Positions 34,558-46,070 of a stretch of 64,000 bases of DNA are shown one piece after another (position 1 is the first letter of the stretch; each line of letters begins with the position of its first letter). Position numbers and translations under genes: made by a program. The stretch is from Aureobasidium sp. EXF-3400 (Eukaryota; Ascomycota; Dothideomycetes; Dothideales; Saccotheciaceae): NCBI GenBank assembly GCA_024195585.1, contig SWBL01000107.1, positions 1-64,000 on the forward strand. The letters run 5' to 3'. The notes beneath the pieces are model-generated. The model saw nothing but the letters and a program-made list of their open reading frames with translations, made no database searches and was not told where the DNA came from.

Positions 34558-36978
34558 ATGATTGGCGACTTTCACGGACCTGTGGGCACGAGTAAACCGC
34601 TACCAGGCGGCGATGTCTCGCGAACAGGCACAACCTTACAAAAACCATTTGAGTCGTATCACCAGCACAAAGAGAGTGCATCAACATCTGCGTCGACCTC
34701 AGCCGATTCATCCCCTACTACAACCGCATCCATAATCGACGATTCTTCGGCCACAGAAATGTCTCCGGGTTCTTCACCAGAGTCGCCGTTAGGGAAACCT
34801 TATCCCTCTTCGTTCGGCATGACTAGACCGCATACTTCAGACAATGCTATGATGCATTCATCACAACCCTTCTTCGAATTACAACGATCTACCACTCCTG
34901 GTAGAAAAGGAAGAAACCTGAAGAATCTCGCCGTCAACACGTCGGGTGCTTTCGTTATGTCTAGAGCCGCCTCTACCACGTCTTTGCCCATGTCATCATC
35001 ACTCCAGGGTACTGCGAACCCGGACAGCCTTGGTCAATCTTTCTCCAAGCCTCCAAGCCTCACGAAGAGACGCTCTAGCAAAACTCTCGGTCTGACGATC
35101 CTAACACCAGCGAACACCAAAGCATTGCCTCAAAACGGACGCGCCGCTGTACCTCCGACCCCATCATTTGCTCGACCCAACGTACTCCGTCACTTTCAGT
35201 CATCTCCTTCGCTTCCCTTACACGTCACCGAGGAGATTCGCGAGGAGCCGTCGTTAGAAGCACAACAAGGACAGAAAGAGTTTGCACTGCCTATACATAT
35301 GCGAGGCCCTCTCAAGACCAACGACTCTGATCAGAACTTCGACGTACCTCAATCGAAAGAGGAAAAGCCCGAAGCTTATCCCGATGGACCCATATGTGTC
35401 TACGGTCGTTACTTGGACCTCTATCTGGAGCCCACAGCTGAGCAGGCTTCTCGTTATGATGTTATTTTAAATGTTGCTAGCGAAGTCAAAAACCCTTTCG
35501 ATTTCGCAACATTTCAACCTTCAGGACCCGAATTGCGTCTCGATGGTGGCGGCGGCATTCAGTACGCTCCGAAGCGTAATCACTTGATCTCTCAGCATGG
35601 CCTTGGTCGAGAGAACTTGAGTCCAGTATACGAATCATCACCAACCACACCTAAGGCAAATCCATTCATGAAAGACATCACTTCTGCGCCTCAACCGAAG
35701 GAGTCCACAAAACCGGAGCCAGAGTACATCCACATTCCGTGGGAGCACAATACTGACATTGTTCCTGACCTCATCCGCCTAGTAAAGGTTATCGACGAGC
35801 GCATTCAGCTTGGAAAACGTGTCCTAATTCATTGTCAATGCGGTGTGAGCAGATCAGCGACCCTGGTTGTGGCCTATGTTCTTTACAAAAATCCTACGAT
35901 GAGCGTACAAGAAGCATATGATGATGTGAAGAAGCGAAGCAGGTGGATCGGGCCCAATATGAACTTGATCATGCAGCTGCAAGAGTTCCGATCGACTTTG
36001 CAAAGACCTCAGAGCAGGTTTGGTAATACTCGTGGGCTGAGCCCCAACTCACCTCCATTTGGTTTCACTGAGATGGGACGCCCGGCATCTTACGATGGCA
36101 GCAGTATGCCTGGAATCAAATCGCCGAAGACTGCTCCTCTGCCACCAGATACTGCCCAGTCAAAACTCCTGCGCAACCCCGATCTTCTGGCTGTAAGCCC
36201 AGGCCCTTCTTCAGCGCCCTCAGGCCTCACTTGGCCATCGGATCATGACGAGCCTGTGTCCAAAAAGTCGGAAGAATCTGCTCGTAACGAAGCGGCGTAC
36301 GTAGATCCAAATGGTCGCACAGTACCTGTCGTACAAGTCACAGAAGATCACCCCATCCTCGAGCCTAGAGTCACAAAGGAATTGAAAGACCGACCGAAGT
36401 CGCTCAACCTCGAATCACACATCAGACAGGATTCAGGAAGACACATCACTCCTATGGTATCTCCGAGAGCCACCGAGTTTGCGATGGCGCCGCTCAGACC
36501 GTCGAAAGAGTCAGATTCGGCTGATCAATTCGGCTTGATGTCCCCGCGCGCCTCGGAATTCTCGCAATCTCCCTTTGATCGTGACTCTTTGCTTGGTGCG
36601 CTAGGCATGGGTCCAGCAGTCGTTCCACAAACCAGACCCCAGCGTCTTGCACCAAACGCACACAAATTTCAGAAGAAAGTACCAAAGAGCCTTACTCTCC
36701 GACCCAAAATTAGTGCACCTAGCTTGGGCGAGCAACAAGAATTGCAAGACATGCAATCAAAGCTTGAGGCCGAGTTGACGCATGACGAGCCCGATTTCAT
36801 GGACGCTTTGACATCGCCGCGTGCGTTTGAGTTCACGCAAAACCCTTTCGCCAATCTTCCCGGAGAATCTGATGTACAGAGATCTACTACTACTGCTGTT
36901 AATGGCATGGAAGATCCTCGCAGTCCGCCGCAAAAGGGAGCCTTCCCGATCCAGCGCAATATCTTCGACGTGCTGTAA
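34558..36978 (+). CDS. dual-specificity phosphatase, MAPK phosphatase (Msg5-like)
   Basis: A single exon encodes 806 aa. The phosphatase domain lies at about 275-480. It starts DGPICVYGRYLDLYLEP and has the active-site loop HCQCGVSRS with catalytic Cys426 and Arg432. WIGPNMNLIMQLQEF closes the domain. Between domain start and active site is a long insert with low-complexity sequence, as in fungal Msg5-type enzymes. The N-terminal 270 residues and the whole C-terminus are disordered and Ser/Pro-rich. The C-terminus has three related motifs (SPRATEFAMAP, SPRASEFSQSPF, SPRAFEFTQNPF). By family it should dephosphorylate MAP kinases of the cell-integrity and pheromone pathways. The ATG at 34558 is the first in frame. 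Confidence 0.85.
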   Translation: MIGDFHGPVGTSKPLPGGDVSRTGTTLQKPFESYHQHKESASTSASTSADSSPTTTASIIDDSSATEMSPGSSPESPLGKPYPSSFGMTRPHTSDNAMMHSSQPFFELQRSTTPGRKGRNLKNLAVNTSGAFVMSRAASTTSLPMSSSLQGTANPDSLGQSFSKPPSLTKRRSSKTLGLTILTPANTKALPQNGRAAVPPTPSFARPNVLRHFQSSPSLPLHVTEEIREEPSLEAQQGQKEFALPIHMRGPLKTNDSDQNFDVPQSKEEKPEAYPDGPICVYGRYLDLYLEPTAEQASRYDVILNVASEVKNPFDFATFQPSGPELRLDGGGGIQYAPKRNHLISQHGLGRENLSPVYESSPTTPKANPFMKDITSAPQPKESTKPEPEYIHIPWEHNTDIVPDLIRLVKVIDERIQLGKRVLIHCQCGVSRSATLVVAYVLYKNPTMSVQEAYDDVKKRSRWIGPNMNLIMQLQEFRSTLQRPQSRFGNTRGLSPNSPPFGFTEMGRPASYDGSSMPGIKSPKTAPLPPDTAQSKLLRNPDLLAVSPGPSSAPSGLTWPSDHDEPVSKKSEESARNEAAYVDPNGRTVPVVQVTEDHPILEPRVTKELKDRPKSLNLESHIRQDSGRHITPMVSPRATEFAMAPLRPSKESDSADQFGLMSPRASEFSQSPFDRDSLLGALGMGPAVVPQTRPQRLAPNAHKFQKKVPKSLTLRPKISAPSLGEQQELQDMQSKLEAELTHDEPDFMDALTSPRAFEFTQNPFANLPGESDVQRSTTTAVNGMEDPRSPPQKGAFPIQRNIFDVL

Positions 36979-37789
36979 AGTGGTGTCTCGACCACATCAC
37001 CGCAATGACCCACTTCATTTGTCACCCTTCTTTTTTCTGCACAATATTAGACATATTCAACGACGACCTAACACTCCTCATGCACGAGAGTAGATGGTAC
37101 AAAATCGTCCTTACTGCAACACAAACTTCCTGCTACGATAGGGAAAGTTGACCTTTTGTTTTTGACGACACTCTTACGGCGTTACATCATTGGGAAAGGG
37201 AGATGAACATGAAGACTTATTTTCTGCTTGTTACTTTTCTTCTTCGATTCTTCTTTTCCCACTACCCATTTTCTGTGTTTTCATGCTACCATTTTCCACT
37301 TCTCTATACCATGCTGTGCGGTTTGACACATTTGCTCGAACTAGCTAGCAAGCGTTGCATTTCTTCCTCGCCTTTCGATAGCTTGTTTCTTCTTTGTCTG
37401 CCCCTCATTCGCTTTGATATTATAAGAATGAACAAAAGGGAGATGCTGTTTTCACTCTCAAAGCCTATCATTTTATATCGTCTCACGTGCAGGCAATAAC
37501 CACTTCTGTTAGGCTCAGAGTAGATGACACGCTTGTATCATCGGAAGGCAAGTGCGTGGATGGGTCGAGTACCATTCGGGACCACTTGCACCTTCTTTGC
37601 TGTGTCGGAGTGTCACTTCTCTCACGCCCTTTGAATGACAATTGACAAGCTGGTCCGAGCTTCCATCTATATATAAAACTCGAAGCTATCACAGTCCAAA
37701 AAGAGAAGAAAACAGAAACACATCTCCTTCCTTCCCTTCTATAAATCTCTTTTTCTTGTTTTCCCTTGAGTTCTCCATCAAACTCAGCC
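36979..37789. other. intergenic, promoter of the B3/B4-domain gene
   Basis: About 810 bp lies between two plus-strand genes. It is T-rich near 37200-37300 and has a clear TATA box at 37668-37678. No gene is seen. Confidence 0.5.
37668..37678 (+). promoter_or_regulatory. TATA box
   Basis: TATATATAAAA lies 112 bp before the ATG at 37790, in a compact upstream region ending in a CT-rich leader. The position suits a core promoter of the B3/B4-domain gene. Confidence 0.55.
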
Positions 37790-38515
37790 ATGCGTTCCAT
37801 AGCCGAACTCCAAAAAATCGTCGACAGCGCCACAGTCGCCAAATCCGTCTTTGAGCTTCGCCCAGACTATCTCGCTCTCTTGATAGCAGTAGACAACATC
37901 ACAGCTTCACCCAGCGACTCTTCCTCAGACCAACTTCTCCAAACCGCCGAGCTTGCAGCCAAAGCCCGCATTTCCTCCACTGTGGTCACCGAAGTCGCTG
38001 AAATTAAAGCCTGGCGCGACACGTACAAATCCTTCGGCGCCAAACCCAAGAAATACCAATCCTCGATTGAGGCCTTGACGCGCAGAGCCATAGCCGGAGG
38101 ACTCCCCCGCGTCAACAAACTCACAGATATCTACAATGCCGTCTCTGTATCTCACAACATATGTCTCGGAGGAGAAGATCTAGATGCCTACGTAGGCTAC
38201 CCTCGATTGATTCGTGCGACAGGCGACGAAAAATTCACAACCAAAGCCGGAGACGAGAAACCGGAAAAGGGAGAAGTGGTTTGGTGTGATGAGGAGGGTG
38301 TCACGTGTAGGAATTGGAATTGGAGACAGTGTGTCAGGACGCAGTTGAAGGATGAGACGACGAGTGCGTTGTTTATTTTGGATGCGTTGGCGCCTGTGAC
38401 CAGAGAGAAGTTGGAGGTTGCTGGGGAGGAGTTGGTGCAGAGGTTGAGGGAGGGTAGTCAGGGGTTGGTTGTTGCGAAAAGAGTCATTGATGCTCAGGAT
38501 GGTGTCGGTGCGTAG
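37790..38515 (+). CDS. B3/B4 tRNA-binding-domain protein
   Basis: A single exon encodes 241 aa. It matches the stand-alone B3/B4 domain (phenylalanyl-tRNA synthetase beta-chain B3/B4-like) proteins found in bacteria and fungi. Features are IKAWRDTYKSFGAKPKKYQSS, then SIEALTRRAIAGGLPRVNKLTDIYNAVSV, VVWCDEEGVTCRNWNWRQCVRT and TSALFILDALAPV. The W/C-rich stretch and the final helix are typical. In PheRS this domain takes part in editing, so stand-alone forms may deacylate mischarged tRNA or act on other substrates (unproven). The frame extends upstream to a non-ATG codon, so I chose the ATG at 37790, placed after a CT-rich leader and TATA box. Confidence 0.85.
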   Translation: MRSIAELQKIVDSATVAKSVFELRPDYLALLIAVDNITASPSDSSSDQLLQTAELAAKARISSTVVTEVAEIKAWRDTYKSFGAKPKKYQSSIEALTRRAIAGGLPRVNKLTDIYNAVSVSHNICLGGEDLDAYVGYPRLIRATGDEKFTTKAGDEKPEKGEVVWCDEEGVTCRNWNWRQCVRTQLKDETTSALFILDALAPVTREKLEVAGEELVQRLREGSQGLVVAKRVIDAQDGVGA

Positions 38516-38729
38516 ATGGAAACGCTGGGAGGAAAGAGCGACCTCTGAAAGATTCCGATCGCTCCTCATGAGCGATAGACACATCATTGTACATTAGCAA
38601 ATATACACGGCGGAGAAACAGCCACGTCGGATCAGTTTGAACCAAGAATGGAATTTTCATGCTTTTAGTACTAGTCTACAAACGCTATGCAACAATCATG
38701 TTAGAGCATATGTTGTTCATTTTGCAAGA

Positions 38730-40809
38730 CTATGCTTCTTCTACCTTGGCAGGCTTTTCGACTGCCAATGTCTTGGCACCCTCTACTGTCACTGTTTTGA
38801 TGCCTGCAGCTGCAGCCGGTGCTTCCTTCTTTACATCGCCAGTGATGGCATCGCGAGGAGCAGCTGTTTCGACAATCTGTCCATTAGAATCTCTAGGCTT
38901 GCGCTTCCACCCGGTCTTGAAGAGCTTGCCCAACTCAAAGGTAGGGAATGCATGAGCTTCAGTGTTGAAGACAACTTTGTCTAGTGGCAAGACATCGTTG
39001 GGTCCGAACAGAAGGTAGAAGTACTTCAACGTCTCTGCAAGCCAGAAACTCTCCATGTTGTCTCTTGCAGTTGTAGGAACAGAAGTGACATCGTTGATAC
39101 TCGTGTAGCCGCCATTGTGCTCGACGGCGGTGTGCTTGACGAATGACTCAAACATCTCCCAGCCCCATTCTCTGTAGATGTCATCACCAGTGATGCGCCA
39201 CATGTAGAACAGACTTTCGACCGTCTCAGGACGTTGCAGGTTGTGCGAGTCGGCGCCTTTGATGATCAAGTCTTTCTTCCACTCGGCTTCAGGGTCGTCG
39301 GACAGCGTGTCTGGTGATTGGAGAATGCCATCAGGCATCATAGCAGGAGGATCGTGCATCTCGAAGTGGGTAATTTCTGCAGCAAGACCGGTGGCAGTGA
39401 CCTTGTACGTCGCCCAGCAGGTCTTCATGAGCTGCTTGGCTAGCTCGATCTCGCTTTCCTGCTTCTTGCCCCATGTTGTAGCCTTTCTGGCTTCGGCAAG
39501 AGTCTGACCTTGAGTTGCTCCCAGGGCGATAGTACCTGGCATGAAACATACCAAGTGGTCCATCTTAGGCGATATCGGGTGGTCCAGGCCTTGGGGACGC
39601 TCACCAAGAATAGTGAGGTTAGCCTCTCGAGAGTAGGTTATAAGATGCTTCTGAATACCGGCGAGAGACTGGTCCCACATTTCCTGGTAAATGGGTTCTT
39701 GCTTTGAGGTTTGTAGATATTGCTTGATGAGGTATTCTGTGAAAAGGTCAGCGTAAGGTCTAGACGTGCCGTGAATTGAACATACCGTAGTAAGAATCAC
39801 CACGGCTGCCCAGTCTGATGTTGTCGCCTCTGAAGTTTCCAGTTTGAGCGTAGATGAAGATGGGTAGAAGACCGTCTTCCATGCCATTGTCATCAACGAC
39901 TTGCATGACCTTCTCGGCCTTTTCCCAGTAATGGACCTCGCCAGTTAGCTTGGCCAGGTACTTCATTTCAAGTTGGAGACTAGTGGCTTCAGCGGTTGAA
40001 GAAGCGCCCCCATCATCGTGGGAAGGAATGCCCTTTGCAGTGTGAAGATTGACGCTGGCGTAAGGAACACCAGAATTGGAGTCGTATGCGCCGAGTAGAC
40101 GATCGGCCAGATCAGCAGCCTTTTCCAAGTACAAGTCTTCGCTGATGGAAGCACCCGTAGCGGAGTGACTTGTCAGGGGGGCGTAGTCGGGGAAGGTGGT
40201 TGATAGATAATGAGCAGATAATAAACCACCGAGCATGCGGATGGTTGTCTCGAAGGTGTTTACATCATGGTCAATATCGTAGTTGAGAGTGGTTGACACC
40301 CAGTCTCTTGCGTGTGAGAGTTCGGTGGTGAGGTTCATAAGCATGAGGGTGTCGAGAGCATCTACTATGATCCAGCCCATGCCACCGTTGACCATATGAC
40401 GGCCTGTCTGTGAGACGGGCTTGAACTCGTCATAGCCCCAGCCATGTTGTTCATATGCCGACCAACTCAGCTTGAAGGCATCTCTTACTTGATCCCTTCG
40501 TTCTTCCCAATTTGCAGGCTTCTTGGACTTGAGGACACTAGGAGTGGATGCACTAAACATGCCCATCCAGTAGAAGGCTGTGGTAAAGGCGACCAGCAAG
40601 GCAGCGAGAATGCGTTTCCTCCTGAACCAAGGCAATCTGCGAGAAGAAGACGCAAATGGTTTGTCTTTGTACATTGGCAATGACGGTCTCCGGTCGCCGA
40701 ACATTCCTCCTATTTTCTCGGCGACACCTGCACTGGCAGTAGAGGCATCTTGGGATTGGAACCGTGATCGCCCCGAGTCTGGACCGGTGCGTGGAAGAGC
40801 GTACGACAT
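38730..40809 (-). CDS. MNS1: ER class I alpha-1,2-mannosidase (GH47)
   Basis: Exons (minus) are 40809-39786 and 39736-38730, giving 676 aa. It is a type II membrane protein with a cytosolic N-terminus of about 65 residues and a signal-anchor helix (ILAALLVAFTTAFYWMGMF, ~67-86). The GH47 catalytic domain then runs to near residue 600. Family blocks include WGYDEFKPVSQTG, GWIIVDALDTLMLM, TFETTIRMLGGLLSA, the split block GSRGDSYYEYLIKQYL (joined across the intron), LRPETVESLFYMWR-type (here LQRPETVESLFYMWR), MESFWLAETLKYFYLLF and FNTEAHAFP. It trims N-glycans on glycoproteins in the ER/Golgi. The C-terminal tail (Ala/Lys/Val-rich) extends past the usual end. The 49-nt intron has a GTATGT donor. 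It is convergent with the B3/B4 gene. Confidence 0.92.
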
Positions 40810-41327
40810 GTTGTTGGGCTCCGAGAGCCAATGTGGTCAAAACAAGAGGCGGGCGAGTTAGTGGTCGGACTGCTGCATAAGGTGCGACGCGACTCTGCGA
40901 AAGCTGACCGGTTGGTGGCGTCGCTCCCGGCGAGAGAAGTGGCTCTGATATAATGTGGTCTCTCTCTGGATGTCTCGAGTCGAAGGATGAATTGAAAGAA
41001 TGGAAGGAACGAGTCGCCAAGGTGACCAAATTATTGAATAGGTGTCAAGCTGGCACATTCACATGCTCCTGCCTTCCCCACAGATTCATCCCCTGAAGCA
41101 ATCGCCCCTCCAAACGAGCTGTGCTGCACCTCGCGTGACATGAACAACTGATATATGCTAAGACTCCTTGCAGAGCACCTTGGTTCGTGTCTTCGAAAAT
41201 GCAATGCTGAGATTTGATCATGACTAGCGTCCAGCCATAAAGCTAATATTCAAACGCCTGCCTCCCAGATACCCTGAGAGGTGCCCACCTTTCATAAACA
41301 CATCAAGTACAACATACATTGCCCATA
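40810..41327. other. intergenic, promoter of MNS1
   Basis: About 520 bp lies between two minus-strand genes. It holds the MNS1 promoter and the 3' UTR of the LRR gene. No gene is seen. Confidence 0.5.
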
Positions 41328-44300
41328 TCACAGGAATATCGGTGCGCCGCGGTTGGCCCGCGCTTTGAGCTGACTCTCCTTGAACTGTTCCCAACCCTGC
41401 GGATCTTTCATCTGCAGTTGCTGCAGCTCCTCCATGTTGGCTCCGAACTTCTCCATTACTCTTTCCCATCCGCCTTTTTGCACCAGAACTCGAAGCTCTG
41501 GTCCAGACAGTTCTTCCAGCTTCGAAGCAATGTCTGCCATATGAGACCCCGGCGCCCATTCGCCATGCCCATCTGACTCTGACGTAGGTGCAGCCATTGG
41601 CACATCGATCATGTCTTGACGTACTCTGTGTCCAAGACGATGTAGGCGACCTTCTTCAATTGCAAGAGCTCTTGAAGCGAGACTGACATCGCTTGCTTTC
41701 CTTTTCATCAAGTCACCAGCATCTGCTTCTTCATCCTGGTCTGACTCAATAGCTGACGTTTCAGTCCCGAATGTCGTAGCAGAGTTGGCCATAAAGTCAT
41801 TTGACAATGGTCCAGATTCCGTCGACTCCAGTGAAGATGATAGAGAGAAGTTGGGCTCGTGTGGTGGGATGTCCAGGTGAAGACGAGTTTCTGGGAACTC
41901 GTCCTCAAATCTTTCGATCATGCCACTCAATGTCTCGTCAAGGAAGAGCAGGCGGCGGTAGTTCAGCTCATCACCAGCCGCGAACTCCTTGGCAAGAGCA
42001 GGCTTCAAGCGGTTTCGAAGCTTACGAGCGCTGTCAAGCAAATTCCTACTGACTTCCTTGGCCTTTCCTCTCCTCTTGATCTCGCTCTGAGCTGGATCAC
42101 CGATGTCTCGGGGTGTGGTGGTTCCCGACAGCGATATGCTAGCATAACGTTGATCCGATCGGTCTTGTCCAAGGAAGTACTCGAGTGCTTTGATGATGCC
42201 ATTACCACCAACAATGTAATCGTCGTCCGGTGCTGTTTCGTCATCGCTGGCGTCTGAAAGTTGATCCTCGTCCAGATGTCCGACAAGGTGAACCAGTACA
42301 TCCGGAAGCGGTGCTTGTCTGGCGTCTTCGACTCCGTGTTGTTTGGATAGCATGGTAGCTGCAGGCAGAAGTGACGACTGAGCCATAGTTCTGTCCATGT
42401 TACGCAGGCAGTATGCAACAATTTGCTTCGCCAAAGCCTTGACTACCTCACTCTGGCCAGGGCCAGGAACCTGTATCGATCCTGTCAGTGCTGAAGCAGA
42501 ACACAATTACAATATTGTAACTTACATCGACATCAATGCAGACGATTGATTTTGACACTCGTGCAGCAGCGCAAAGTGAAGCATACAAAGCGCAAGCCTC
42601 CTCCTGACTGTCTTCGTCGGTCGCTTGAGACAGTGCAGTCAGTTGAGGGTTCTCAAGAATAGTCAGATGGGCAAGCGAAACACCCTCCGGCAACACCTAT
42701 AACAAGTCAGCATTGATCACAACAAGGGCACTTAAAATGGTCTTACCTCGGCCAAGGATATGGCCTGCTTCACTGAAAGACCAACATCCACAAGATGCAA
42801 TCTCTTCAGGTTGTCAAGCTTGGGTAAGTACTTTCTAAGTAGCTGGGTTGCGCATGCATCGCCAACGAACAAACTTCTGTTATGGCTGATGTCAATGAAG
42901 CGGAAGTTTTGCAACGTCGTCAGGGTTGGTAGGAGTCCTCTCAGCGAACCTGTATCCAAGTTGCAACCAGCAAGACTAAGGCCCCAGACTGGGCAGTTAG
43001 GGTTGTGTGAGAGAGCTTCTGCGAGCTTGCCAAGCTTGCCTCTCAAATCATTACTGCCCACATCGAGAGCGTGGCAAACTCCTGATCGAACATAATGCAG
43101 TATGTGTTCAAACCCTTCGTCGTCGAGTTTGTTGCCAGCAAATCCGAGCCTGGCAATGCCGCAAACTGTGGCTCCGTCGACGATCTTTCGAATTTGATCC
43201 GGCACAAGTCCGCATTCTGCCATGGTGAGTTCTTCCAAACGAGACCCGCCAAGCCTTCCAGACAATGCCTTGCACAGCGTATCTGCAGCATCAACTGATT
43301 TGCCAGTAGTTTTGGGCATTTGACTAGGTGCCTTGATGTTGGAATCAGACTCGCTTGGTGGTAATTCTCGGGGGAGGTTTAGCATCGAAACATCGAGAGC
43401 CTTGATCGACCGGCACATGTATAAGAAGACTGAGATGTGCTTCCAGCCGATCTTTGAAATTCTTGGGTTGTTCTTCAGAATAAGCTTCTCCACGATTCCA
43501 CCTGTAGGTTTGGCAGGGGTCTGGCGGACACCATTTCGCCGCCTGGTAGGTTGAGGCGTCTTCGAAGCCAGTAGACCAGACAGAACGACGCGCAAGCCCT
43601 CATCGCTAATGTCTGCATCCTCAAGCAGTAGTCGCTTCACAGGGACGATTGCGAGCCAATCACCCAGGGTCACAAAATCAGCCAATTGTAGTCGGGATCC
43701 GGTGAGATTGAGTTGAGTGACAGTTCCAGGATCTTCAGGTGAGGTACAGTCATCTGCCATAAGCTGTTCGGTGATACGTTTGAGAATTGGCGACTCCCTG
43801 AGTTGACAACATCTTCTGTATATTCTCACCGGGTCGGTCGTTGGGCGGTCTTTAGGAGTCGTGGCGCCCGACACGGTAGGTATCGGGTTGATCGAAGCGT
43901 CTTCCTTCGGAGAAATATCGCCATCTAATTCACGTGGAATTTGTCCACTATTCTCAGCCTTCTGTCTCTTCTTTTCTTGCCGTTCTTTACGTGCAGCATC
44001 ATCCTCAGGTGATGGATTTGATTTTTCTGCAGTGGCTGTGGTCTTGTCGCTGGCCTCAAGATCTGTCTCTGGTGCTGCGTCCCTATCAGCGATAGCATCG
44101 TTGGTGGAGGCGACAGCAGCATCGGACTGCTCTTTGCGTTCGGTAACTGCTTGTGGATTTTTGAGAGCCTCTCCCTCACCACGTTCCTTCATTTTCTTGT
44201 CCTTGGCCTTCTTATGTTTTGAAACGTCCACAGCGTCATCATCTCTGTAACGCGGCCCGGACGCGATCTCAACATCAACCGAGAAGGCGACACGTCGTAA

Positions 44301-45077
44301 TTTGGCCGAGTCCAGCTCGGGAAGAAGGCACCTTTCGCGATTGTGGTTGACGTTCAAGACACGACGTGGGCACATGCCACCATTCTCGGCTGGACGAGCT
44401 GTACCAGCATTCTGCGCGCCAGAAGACAGGCGGCGAGTGAGGTTTGAAAAGAAGGAGCTGTTGGAATCTTTTGGTCTTTGGGGGACATATGGTTGTAGTT
44501 CTTCGGCCGCGCGATGTGATGTTGACTGGGTTGGGCTTGTGGCTAGGTTGTCTCTCGCAGATTGCGGAGACGGACCAGCGTTAGTGCCATTGGCTTGTGA
44601 CCTGGTGGTCTGAGGCACGCTTGGAGACGAAGGGGCTTGCGAGGAGAATTTGGAGCTGATGTTAGAAATCCACGAATTTCTGCGTGAGTTCTTGGTACCG
44701 TCAGAGCTGTCTTTGCGACTCAGGATACTCGGTCGGCGGGACGGGGTCTTGGATGCTGTATTGGACATATCGGTGGAGTTTGAAGGCGGAGGCTGTGCTG
44801 GTGTAGCGTCTTGAGGTGGAGAGGGTGTCTTGGAGAGTAACAGAGGCGCTTTTTTGGATTCTATTGGCGAAGCGGAGCGAGAGCGGGTATGCGACGAGAC
44901 GGGCGGAGGGGCGTCGTCGACAACTCCGGGAGCTCTGTGGACATGGGGTTCATGCTGGGGATGCTCTGCTCCAGCTTGAGTATGCGACTTGGAAAATACA
45001 GCATTGGTAGCGAGCGCACCTCTTTCTCTGTTTGGCTGATGGAGCCAACTGACGTCAACGCCGTGGACGGTTTCCAT
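41328..45077 (-). CDS. large leucine-rich-repeat protein (Mhp1/PPP1R37-like)
   Basis: Exons (minus) are 45077-42747, 42696-42526 and 42470-41328, giving 1214 aa. The N-terminal 400 residues are disordered and Ser/Pro/charged, with phosphosite-like SRR and RRxS patches. At about 260-270, LRRVAFSVDVEI contains a match to the RVxF PP1-docking motif (R262-F265). A leucine-rich-repeat region of the RNase-inhibitor type follows at about 430-850 (LTQLNLTG, VKRLLLEDADISDEG, LEELTMAECGL, ARLGFAGNKLDDEG, LSLAGCNL, LKRLHLVDVGLS). The C-terminus is acidic and helical. Fungal relatives are often named cell-wall biogenesis protein Mhp1, and the layout resembles animal PPP1R37. A PP1-regulator role is inference. 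The third exon uses the acceptor at GATACAG, the only one nearby that keeps frame. Confidence 0.8.
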
Positions 45078-46070
45078 TGTCGAGTATTTTGGTTGATGGG
45101 ATTGTGTGTATCAAGCCATGCTCTTCCTTAATTCGCGTCTTTTTCTGAGGATGTCGCGAGTGGTGCGACGGTCATCAGCAGCAATTGATCGAAATGCGAC
45201 AGGGACTTGGCCCGGAATTGAGGGGTCTTTATCGAAATTGAAACTGGTGTAGCGGCCGGTGGTCCAGATCAGGTGGAGAAGTCGATCGTACCTAAGGACC
45301 CTCCCGCCCTCTCTTACCGCCAGTCGGTTCTAACACACTGGCTCACCGTGTGCTTGAAACTCAGCGCTGGGCTCAAAGTCTCACCCTCTGCTATCAAGGG
45401 TATACTCTTCATCTATCAATGTGCGTGAGGCCGGCCTTTTTCATTTCAGAGCTTCGGCTCCACGCTCTTTGCTTCGGACATCCATGGCCAAGGTACCATG
45501 TCATGGCGCGACGAACCTCCGAAAATTTATGTTCCGCCATCGGCGAACACACTGACGCTCCCGCTAATTCCGTCACATACAAATGTTCCGAAATTGCTTT
45601 TTTCCTTTTGATCAAACATACCTGATGCTATAGGCACGCGAGCTTTGACGAGTGGGTGGTGTGATGTACCTTCGGATAGCTTCTCTCCCGATGCATGCAC
45701 AAATCATGCGGCGGTCGGGGTGGCTGACTAGCGACCACAAGATGCAGCAGGTCGAACAGAGCGTGTCCCAATTGCCTAGGTTATGTACTCCAACCCGAAC
45801 AACAAGACAATCTCCAACATCACAACATCACATCGCATCATATTCACTGGGAAACAAAAAGGTTTGATGACCTTGCTTTGCAGACTTTTTGATTCAAAAT
45901 AAAAGCAACCACAATTGCCGTAGCACATTGTCCCACCCATGATATCCTTAAAGCAAGGCCATTGACGCCGAAAGCTCCTGTCATAATCGTGGACGAAACC
46001 CTCAAGACGTCACGAGCTTGCGTGCGTATTCCACGACCCCATACCCCTTTTGATGCTGCTGAAAATGCAT
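45078..46070. other. intergenic, no gene seen
   Basis: About 1 kb lies between two minus-strand genes. It holds the promoter of the LRR gene and the 3' UTR of RPL5. Short frames here have no support. Confidence 0.5.
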
